The translations under genes were made by a program, and so were the position numbers. This document shows, piece after piece, positions 57,973-64,000 of a stretch of DNA of 64,000 nucleotides. Source of the stretch: Candidatus Kapaibacterium thiocyanatum (lineage in GTDB: Bacteria > Bacteroidota > Ignavibacteria > Kapaibacteriales > Kapaibacteriaceae); assembly GCA_001899175.1 (NCBI GenBank), contig MKVH01000003.1, positions 82,690 to 146,689 of the forward strand, written 5' to 3'. Every line of letters starts with the position of its first letter. Within the stretch, counting starts at the first letter, position 1. The notes under the pieces are model-generated. The model saw nothing but the letters and a program-made list of their open reading frames with translations, ran no database searches and was not told the origin of the DNA.

Positions 57973-58731
57973 ATGCTGCATCATATCCGATATCTCTGTA
58001 TTCTTGCACTGCTCCTGCTGAGCAGCACCACAGCTCAGGGGAGCGATACCGGCAAGACCGGCCACAAGCTCTTCACGGCCATACTGGCCGACCATGTCGA
58101 CAGGGGCGTCGTCGACTATCCGGCGATCCGCAACGACCGCCGCTTTCACGATTATCTGAAGATGCTGAGGACGATCGATCCCGCCTCGCTTTCGGGGGCC
58201 GAGAAACTCGCCTTCTGGCTGAATGTCTACAATGCCTCGACGATCAGGATCGTATGCGACCATCTTCCGCTGAAGAGCATACGGGACGTTCCGGATGTCT
58301 GGGACGCGAAGCTCGTCCATGTGAAGGGACGTTCGCTTTCCTTGAACGAGGTGGAACACGACATCATCCGTCCCCTCGGTGATCCGAGGATTCACATGGC
58401 CTTGGTATGCGCCGCCAGGAGTTGCCCTCCATTGCGCTCGGAAGCCTACGAGGCGGGCAAGCTCGATGCCCAGCTCGACGACCAGGTGCGCCGGTTCATG
58501 GCTGACGGGAATCTGAACGTCATCGACGTCGCCGGGCGCCGTGCAAGGCTTTCCAGGATCTTCGACTGGTACCGCAAGGACTTCGCAGGGGACGATGCGG
58601 GGCTCCTGCGATACGTCGCGAAGTATCTGCCCGCGGAAACGGCTGCCGCGATAAGGACTCAGGCCACGGTCTTCACCGTGACGTACCTCGACTACGACTG
58701 GTCCCTGAATGGTCGACCCGCCGTTCGATAA
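57973..58731 (+). CDS. DUF547-domain exported protein
   Basis: 252 residues. Signal peptide (YLCILALLLLSSTTAQG). DUF547 at about 85-190: LAFWLNVYNASTIRIVCDHLPLKSIRDVPDVWDAKLVHVKGRSLSLNEVEHDIIRPLGDPRIHMALVCAARSCPPLRSEAYEAGKLDAQLDDQVRRFM. The A.W.N.YNa..i..v, H.alVCaa.scP.L segments with a Cys-His candidate catalytic pair mark the family. Known: found in membrane and secreted proteins of bacteria; function unknown though a papain-like role has been suggested. Near the multicopper oxidase gene. Confidence 0.9.
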   Translation: MLHHIRYLCILALLLLSSTTAQGSDTGKTGHKLFTAILADHVDRGVVDYPAIRNDRRFHDYLKMLRTIDPASLSGAEKLAFWLNVYNASTIRIVCDHLPLKSIRDVPDVWDAKLVHVKGRSLSLNEVEHDIIRPLGDPRIHMALVCAARSCPPLRSEAYEAGKLDAQLDDQVRRFMADGNLNVIDVAGRRARLSRIFDWYRKDFAGDDAGLLRYVAKYLPAETAAAIRTQATVFTVTYLDYDWSLNGRPAVR

Positions 58732-58800
58732 ACGTGCTGCCTCGAATCAACTCTTTTGTATCTTCATAACTGCGTTTACCACGAATCCGAAAGGGCCGTA

Positions 58801-60609
58801 ATGGCAAGAATGCTACGTACTCTTGCTGGAATGATCCTCGTCGCCGTCGTCGGCAGTGCGACGGCCGAAGCACAGCGACAGGAGCTGCGTGAACCGGCCG
58901 AACTCCGGCCTGAAGGTGGCGTACTCCGCACCGAGCTCCGCTGCGCCCTCAGCCCCTTTCAACTCGGCGAGACCACGCTCTCGACCCGTCTCTACAACGG
59001 CCAGCTCCCGTCCGCGACGTGGAGGATAAAGGCCGGAGACACCATCAAGGTCCGTCTGATCAACGACATGCCGCCCAATCCGGACGAAGACAGTGCCAGC
59101 CTCGGTAACTATCCCCAACGCATCAACACGACGAATCTGCATACGCACGGACTGAACGTTTCGCCGCGTGACAGCTCGGACAACGTCCTGCTCGCCATCA
59201 AGCCGGGCGAGAGGTTCGACTACAGCGTCGCCGTCGGCAGGGACCACGCCAGCGGCTCGTACTGGTACCATCCGCACCATCATACGTCCACTTCGCCCCA
59301 GGTCATGAGCGGCATGGCAGGCATGATCATCGTCGAAGACGATCCTGCCGTCGCCGAGCCGGGTCTTCTCGCACTCGACGACGTCGTCATGGTCTTCCAG
59401 TCCCTGCTCTATGACTCGTTGACCAATACGATGCCCTATCCTACGCGGCTGACGAATCCGTTCACGCCGATCGCCGGCAAGGAGACGCCGATCCTCGTCA
59501 ATGGCATGCACGAAGCGAAGCTCACGATGCGTCCGGGCGAAACGAAGCGCCTGCGTCTGTGCAATGCCACGAACGAAAGCCAGGTCATGCTGTTCGTACA
59601 GAAGCGCTCGCCGGATGGCGTCATCGCCATACCGCAGTTCGAGATCGCCGTCGACGGACTCTACCTTCCCGGCGCACGTACGATGCCGGCCGTCACCGTC
59701 GTACCAGGATCGCGTTCGGACGTCCTGCTACAGGCTCCGACGGACATCGTCGAGGGCGAAACGTACTGGCTGGTCATGCGCGAACTCGACAGGTCCTTCA
59801 GAACCGTCGAAACCCGCGACCTCATCCAGATCGTCGTCGCAGGCGAAGCGATGACGCCCTACGTTCCCTTCACGTTGCCGGCTCCGATGACGGGCGGCGA
59901 CATCCGCAGTGAGGAGATCACCGGTACGCGAACGCTGACCTTCAGCATCGGCGATATGAGCGGTATCGGAGAGGATCCGACGATCATCACGCGATCCTTC
60001 CTGATCGACAGCACGCCCTACGACCACGACGTCGTGAACATGACGCTGCGCGTGGGCGATGTGGAGGAATGGACGATCCGCAACGTGAGCGACGACTTCC
60101 ATCCATTCCACATCCACGTCAACGAATTCCAGCTCGTCGAGGACAACGGCCTTCCGCTCGAAGTACCGGAATGGCACGACGTCCTGCTGCTCCGGCCGCA
60201 ATCGACGTACAAGGTCCGTATGCGGATCGACGACAATTACGGCAAGACCGTTCTGCACTGTCACTTCCTCGCGCACGAGGACTGGGGCATGATGCAGGTC
60301 ATCGACATCCAGCCGCTGGTAGGTGTCGACGAAACGCAGCCGTGGCAGTCGCCGGAGCTATTCCCGAATCCCGTCGCAGGTCGCTTCAGCACCGTGAAGG
60401 TGCGGCTGCCGCAATTCCTCGCAGGTACGAAGACGACGATTCGCGTGGTGGATATCACGGGCGAGATGGTTCTCGTCAAGCAGGTCGATGCGGCCGATGG
60501 CGAGCTCGCGACGCTCGAACTCGATGAACTCGGGGCCGGTACCTACTACGTGATGGTCACCAACGGTCCGCGTTATCGCGAAACGACGAAACTCGTCCTG
60601 GTACGATAA
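58801..60609 (+). CDS. Multicopper oxidase with T9SS C-terminal sorting domain
   Basis: 602 residues; ATG at 58801 (MARMLRTLAGMILVAVVG) begins a signal peptide ending AEA. Three cupredoxin domains. Copper ligands: NLHTHGLNV and WYHPHHH (first domain), FHPFHIHVNEFQLV and VLHCHFLAHEDWGMM (last domain), which together give the type 1, 2 and 3 sites. The C-terminal ~85 residues are a T9SS type A domain (LFPNPVAGRF, TTIRVVDITGEMVLVKQV, GAGTYYVMVTNG..RETTKLVLVR). Known: oxidises metal ions or phenols with O2. Cell-surface copper/manganese oxidase is the likely role. Followed directly by the redoxin gene (2 nt). Confidence 0.93.
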   Translation: MARMLRTLAGMILVAVVGSATAEAQRQELREPAELRPEGGVLRTELRCALSPFQLGETTLSTRLYNGQLPSATWRIKAGDTIKVRLINDMPPNPDEDSASLGNYPQRINTTNLHTHGLNVSPRDSSDNVLLAIKPGERFDYSVAVGRDHASGSYWYHPHHHTSTSPQVMSGMAGMIIVEDDPAVAEPGLLALDDVVMVFQSLLYDSLTNTMPYPTRLTNPFTPIAGKETPILVNGMHEAKLTMRPGETKRLRLCNATNESQVMLFVQKRSPDGVIAIPQFEIAVDGLYLPGARTMPAVTVVPGSRSDVLLQAPTDIVEGETYWLVMRELDRSFRTVETRDLIQIVVAGEAMTPYVPFTLPAPMTGGDIRSEEITGTRTLTFSIGDMSGIGEDPTIITRSFLIDSTPYDHDVVNMTLRVGDVEEWTIRNVSDDFHPFHIHVNEFQLVEDNGLPLEVPEWHDVLLLRPQSTYKVRMRIDDNYGKTVLHCHFLAHEDWGMMQVIDIQPLVGVDETQPWQSPELFPNPVAGRFSTVKVRLPQFLAGTKTTIRVVDITGEMVLVKQVDAADGELATLELDELGAGTYYVMVTNGPRYRETTKLVLVR

Positions 60610-60611
60610 CC

Positions 60612-61139
60612 ATGAAGCTGCTGGTCACGATCCTGATCGTCATCGCGGCATCGTCGTGCATGCATGGACATCTCCATGCGCAGATAGCGGACAAGGTGAA
60701 GGCCCTGCACGTCACCGCGGCCGATGGCCACGTCGTATCCGTCGATGCGCTGCTGAAAGGTCGTCCGGTCGTCCTGGTACGGTACATCGGCAACCAATGC
60801 CTGCACTGCATACGACAGATACGTCTTCTCGGCGATGCCGCCGCGATATTGCACGAGGCCGGCGCCTACGTCGTGGCAGTCTGTGAGGATCTGCCGGAAG
60901 AGAACCGTGAAACGATGGTGTCGATGGACCTCGACACGGCGGTGATCGGATTGTACTCCGATACCGCAGGTGCGGTGGCCGATGCCATCGGAGCCCGCAT
61001 ACGTGAACGCGACGGTTCGGTGACCGAACTCCACAGTACGATCGTCTTCAACGATGCGCATGTCGTGCTCGAACACCATGCCACGGCCCCGTACTTCGAT
61101 ATTCCAAAGATCCTTGCCGCAGTGAGAGCGAAACCATGA
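60612..61139 (+). CDS. Redoxin/peroxiredoxin-like exported protein
   Basis: 175 residues. Signal peptide, with Cys16 in SSCMHG possibly a lipobox (ASSC). Thioredoxin-fold with CLHC at Cys63-Cys66 (RYIGNQCLHCIRQIRLLGDAAAILHEAGAYVVAVCED), the AhpC/TSA-like layout, followed by GLYSDTAGAVADAIGARIRERDG and a closing VFNDAHVVLEHH. Known: members reduce peroxides or shuttle electrons. Between the multicopper oxidase (2 nt) and the metalloprotease (ATGA overlap), so it may maintain these exported proteins. Confidence 0.88.
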   Translation: MKLLVTILIVIAASSCMHGHLHAQIADKVKALHVTAADGHVVSVDALLKGRPVVLVRYIGNQCLHCIRQIRLLGDAAAILHEAGAYVVAVCEDLPEENRETMVSMDLDTAVIGLYSDTAGAVADAIGARIRERDGSVTELHSTIVFNDAHVVLEHHATAPYFDIPKILAAVRAKP

Positions 61140-64000
61140 AGCTGCGTTACCTCCTGTCCGTTCTCCTGCCGCTGTCCGTCATCGTATCGTTCGCGCAGAC
61201 GCCCACCACGTTGCCTCTGTTGCGTCCGACCTCGAAGCCATCCTCGTTCCAGGGACAACATCCGGCATCGTTCGCGACGATCGACGACGAACGTTTCGCC
61301 CAGGCCCTGAGTCTTCCGATGGGTGCGTCCATGACGATGTCGGTGTCACTGCCGCAACGCGGTGACGTCGTCCTGAACCTGGAGCGGTTCTCCGTGATGG
61401 ACGATGAGACCGAAGTATGGGCGCGTACGAAGAACGGACGGCAACGTCTGACCCGGCCGGGCAGTGTGCTTCTGCGTGGTACCGTCGACGGCATGCCGCG
61501 TTCGAACGTGGTATTGTCCTGCTTCACCGGCTACTGCATCGGATACGTCACGATGTGGAACGGCCCGGCCATGCAGCGATATCTCGTCAATCCTCTGTCC
61601 GTCGAGCATCGCCCGGCCACCATGATCGTCTACGACGAGCGGTATGCCGTGCAGCCGCAGCCTTGGATATGCGGGACGGCAGAACCGACGCGTACGGTAC
61701 CGAACGGCAAATCGGGCGGCGATGGCGTGCAGGCGACGTTGCGCAGGATCAAGCTCGCCCTTGAGGGAGACTACGAATACTATCAGGATCACGGACAGAA
61801 CGTGAACCGGGCCACGGAGTATGCCGAGGCCGTGATCGCAGCATCGAGCGACATCTACCAGCGCGACGTGTCGGCCACGCTCTATATCGGACAACTGGAT
61901 ATATGGACGACGAACGATCCGTATCCCGGTATCGCTCCGGACGATCTGCTCGTACAATTCCGTGCGGAGTGGCGTACCAGCAGGACGGGCGTCGACCGTA
62001 CGCTGGCCCATCTGCTGTCGGGCGTCAACCGCATCGGTGGCATCGCCTACCTGGATGCACTCTGCAGCAAGACGTGGGGCTATGGCGTGTCTGGCCTGAA
62101 CAGCAACATCGACTATCCCGCCGCAGGATATGCGTGGGATACCGATGTGACGTCGCACGAACTCGGACACAACGTAGGCTCGCCGCACACGCATTCGTGT
62201 ACATGGAATCCGCCCATCGACTCGTGCGTGGCCGCCGAGAGCGGCAACTGCTATGCGGGTACGAAGCCGGTGCTCGGTACCATCATGAGCTATTGCCATC
62301 TGACCAACAAGGGAACGTCGCTCGAATTCCATCCGCGCGTCGTGGCCCTGATGGATGGCAAACTGCGGAACGCGGTATGCGTCGGACTTTCGACGAACAT
62401 GACGGTCGATGCCGGACGCGATACCGCGGTCTGCGGCAGTGCGGCCGTGACGCTGCGCGCGACGGTCACGGGTGGCACGGCACCGTATACGTACATCTGG
62501 TCACCTGCAGCGGGTATGACGGGCTCGGCGACATCGATGCCGATCGTGAACCCGGTGGCGACGACGGTCTACATCGTCGAAGTACGCGATCAGTACAACG
62601 CATCCGTGAAGGATACGGTCGTCGTTACGGTGAATCCCCCCGTCGACGTATCGCTCGGCGCGGACCAGATGCTGTGCGAAGGAAGTGCACTGCGCCTTTC
62701 CGCATCGACGAATTCCGGCATGCCGCCCTTCACGTATCGGTGGTACGCGGGCGACGCCATGCAGGACAGCATCGGTGCGACCTTCACGACGGTACCTGCG
62801 ATGAACGGGGACTACATCGTGCAGGCCACCGACGCCAACGGTTGTGTCGATGCGGATACGATGCATGTCATCATCAGACCCGCACCTGTCGTGACCATCA
62901 ACGATCTGCCCGAAGCATGCAGGAGTGAGATGGTGAGGTTGAGGACGAGTGTGCTGTCTGGACTCGGTCCGCTCGCCTATGTGTGGTTCGAGAACGGACG
63001 GAAGCTCGTCACCAATACACCCTATCTCGACGTCGCTGCCGATGCGACCATGACGTACCGTGTGGTGGTGACGGACATCAGCGGCTGCGCGGATACGACC
63101 GAGTACACGATTCCCGTGCACGATATCCGATACACCGTCACACCATCCGCCCTCCCGATCCCCGCATTGTCTGCATGCGAGGACACCTTCCCCGGTACCA
63201 TCGTCATCAGGAACGACGGTGCGGATACGATGACGATCGCCATCGATACGACGAAGTCCAGGTATACCGTCATGACATCGTCGATGCTGCCTGCGACCAT
63301 CGTGCCGGGAGCGGCGCTGACCATGCCCGTCACGATCCGGTTGACGACGACCAGGCAGATTCGTGATACGGTCTGGTTCACCGATGCGGCGTGCGGACGT
63401 ACCGTTCCGGTTCTCGTTGCTGGTACGGCGGGTAGCGTGTCTCCTTCGGACGACGTCACCGACTTCGGTACGCACATAGAGTGCACAGGGCAATCCCCAC
63501 GGTCGGTCCATATCGGCGTGGCGAATACCTCTTCCGCCGACGCCGTCATCACCTCCGTCCGTGGCAGTCGACTGGGTACCTTCACGCTTCCCGACGGTCG
63601 TGTGAGAATCCCTGCACGCGCCGACGTGCGCTTCATCGCCCTCTTCCGTTCTGTCCTGCCCGCAGGTATCACGATGGATACGCTGGCGGTATCGTTCACG
63701 ACATCCTCATGCGAACGTAGGTTCGACATGCCGGTTCGCATTACCGCGATCACGGCCCCATATCGGCACGACGATGTCGTGGAGTTCGGAGAACTGACGT
63801 CGACGAGCGATGCCGACATCCGCAGAATGACGACGATCGCGACGGATACCGAAGTTCTTCCGGCCGGCGTGATCACAGGAGTCGATATCGAAGGCCCGTT
63901 CGTTACGAGTGTCCGCCCCGGACAGGATGTGCGGAGGACACGGCCGCTCGATATCGACATCATGCTGAAGCCATCCCTGGTGACGGGTACGGGAGATATC
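61136..64000 (+). CDS. M12-type (metzincin) metalloprotease with repeated Ig-like domains (3' partial)
   Basis: At least 955 codons; the frame is open to the right edge. Overlaps the redoxin stop by 4 nt. Signal peptide (MKLRYLLSVLLPLSVIVSFA). A prodomain-like stretch to ~190, then the catalytic domain with HELGHNVGSPH (His341, Glu342, His345, His351) and the Met-turn IMSYC: the reprolysin/M12B pattern, with Cys around the site. From ~430 on, repeated SprB/PKD-like Ig modules occur (VTLRATVTGGTAPYTYIWSP; LRLSASTNSGMPPFTYRWY; VRLRTSVLSGLGPLAYVWF). A T9SS sorting domain probably lies beyond the window. Likely secreted protease. Confidence 0.93.
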   Translation, partial: MKLRYLLSVLLPLSVIVSFAQTPTTLPLLRPTSKPSSFQGQHPASFATIDDERFAQALSLPMGASMTMSVSLPQRGDVVLNLERFSVMDDETEVWARTKNGRQRLTRPGSVLLRGTVDGMPRSNVVLSCFTGYCIGYVTMWNGPAMQRYLVNPLSVEHRPATMIVYDERYAVQPQPWICGTAEPTRTVPNGKSGGDGVQATLRRIKLALEGDYEYYQDHGQNVNRATEYAEAVIAASSDIYQRDVSATLYIGQLDIWTTNDPYPGIAPDDLLVQFRAEWRTSRTGVDRTLAHLLSGVNRIGGIAYLDALCSKTWGYGVSGLNSNIDYPAAGYAWDTDVTSHELGHNVGSPHTHSCTWNPPIDSCVAAESGNCYAGTKPVLGTIMSYCHLTNKGTSLEFHPRVVALMDGKLRNAVCVGLSTNMTVDAGRDTAVCGSAAVTLRATVTGGTAPYTYIWSPAAGMTGSATSMPIVNPVATTVYIVEVRDQYNASVKDTVVVTVNPPVDVSLGADQMLCEGSALRLSASTNSGMPPFTYRWYAGDAMQDSIGATFTTVPAMNGDYIVQATDANGCVDADTMHVIIRPAPVVTINDLPEACRSEMVRLRTSVLSGLGPLAYVWFENGRKLVTNTPYLDVAADATMTYRVVVTDISGCADTTEYTIPVHDIRYTVTPSALPIPALSACEDTFPGTIVIRNDGADTMTIAIDTTKSRYTVMTSSMLPATIVPGAALTMPVTIRLTTTRQIRDTVWFTDAACGRTVPVLVAGTAGSVSPSDDVTDFGTHIECTGQSPRSVHIGVANTSSADAVITSVRGSRLGTFTLPDGRVRIPARADVRFIALFRSVLPAGITMDTLAVSFTTSSCERRFDMPVRITAITAPYRHDDVVEFGELTSTSDADIRRMTTIATDTEVLPAGVITGVDIEGPFVTSVRPGQDVRRTRPLDIDIMLKPSLVTGTGDI

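Noticed and set aside
62501-63511. 336-codon minus-strand frame opposite the metalloprotease
   Set aside because: Arg/Asp/His-rich antisense translation; the plus-strand frame has signal peptide, HExxHxxGxxH and Ig-like repeats.

Overview
The window looks like a piece of a Bacteroidota chromosome, most likely from the Chlorobi/Ignavibacteria/Kapaibacteria side. Three things point there. Several secreted proteins carry type IX secretion (T9SS) C-terminal sorting domains (55158-55655 and 58801-60609). Several promoters fit the Bacteroidota pattern TTG, 19-20 nt, TAnnTTTG (upstream of the rrf2, arsR and 39937 genes). The set of lipoproteins and outer-membrane barrels is also typical. The phylum call is inference; no rRNA or marker gene is present to settle it. 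Most of the window is GC-rich housekeeping and envelope genes. About 20.0-29.3 kb is visibly more AT-rich and carries mobile or broken genes.

Layout. 0-8 kb: a partial OmpA-like protein, an ECF sigma/anti-sigma pair, envelope proteins, an FAD oxidoreductase and rlmN. 8.1-8.5 kb: a guanidine-II (mini-ykkC) riboswitch and its SMR guanidinium exporter, with an extra hairpin that buries the start codon. 10.0-17.5 kb: a clade II (Sec-type) nitrous-oxide reductase operon transcribed leftward (ric, cytochrome c, nosZ, a membrane gene, nosL, nosD, nosF, nosY). Almost every junction is a 4-nt ATGA overlap. Upstream lies an NsrR-like Rrf2 regulator with a palindrome over its own promoter. 17.8-19.3 kb: an ArsR/SRPBCC/DoxX operon with an operator over the -7 box. 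A tRNA-Phe(GAA) gene with a strong terminator sits at 19.9 kb.

20-29.3 kb is an island directly downstream of tRNA-Phe. It holds two IS3-family elements, a decayed filamentous-phage-type replication initiator, a small basic protein, an sce7726-family nuclease-like gene, a three-gene operon (XRE regulator, ImmA/IrrE peptidase, Beta-family protein), a second XRE regulator with a perfect palindromic operator, a gene split by an in-frame stop, an HTH gene and an HNH endonuclease with a damaged 5' end. The XRE/ImmA-IrrE/Beta plus sce7726 cluster is the best candidate for an uncharacterised defence or conflict system.

29.6-64 kb returns to core-like content: a methyltransferase, a protoglobin next to a cysteine-rich MarR regulator, lipoproteins, a vanadium-haloperoxidase/PAP2 enzyme, endonuclease V, a FrnE-like DsbA protein, a patatin lipoprotein, an AraC regulator and a duplicated DUF305 protein. 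A cobalamin riboswitch precedes nrdB-nrdA, so a B12-independent class Ia ribonucleotide reductase is probably switched off when B12 is plentiful. Then come small enzymes; a three-gene operon of exported Hcp-like, tail-collar and T9SS-sorted proteins; a 30-residue cysteine-rich peptide coupled to a SigZ-like sigma factor; a T9SS-sorted multicopper oxidase; a redoxin; and a large M12-type metalloprotease that runs off the right edge.
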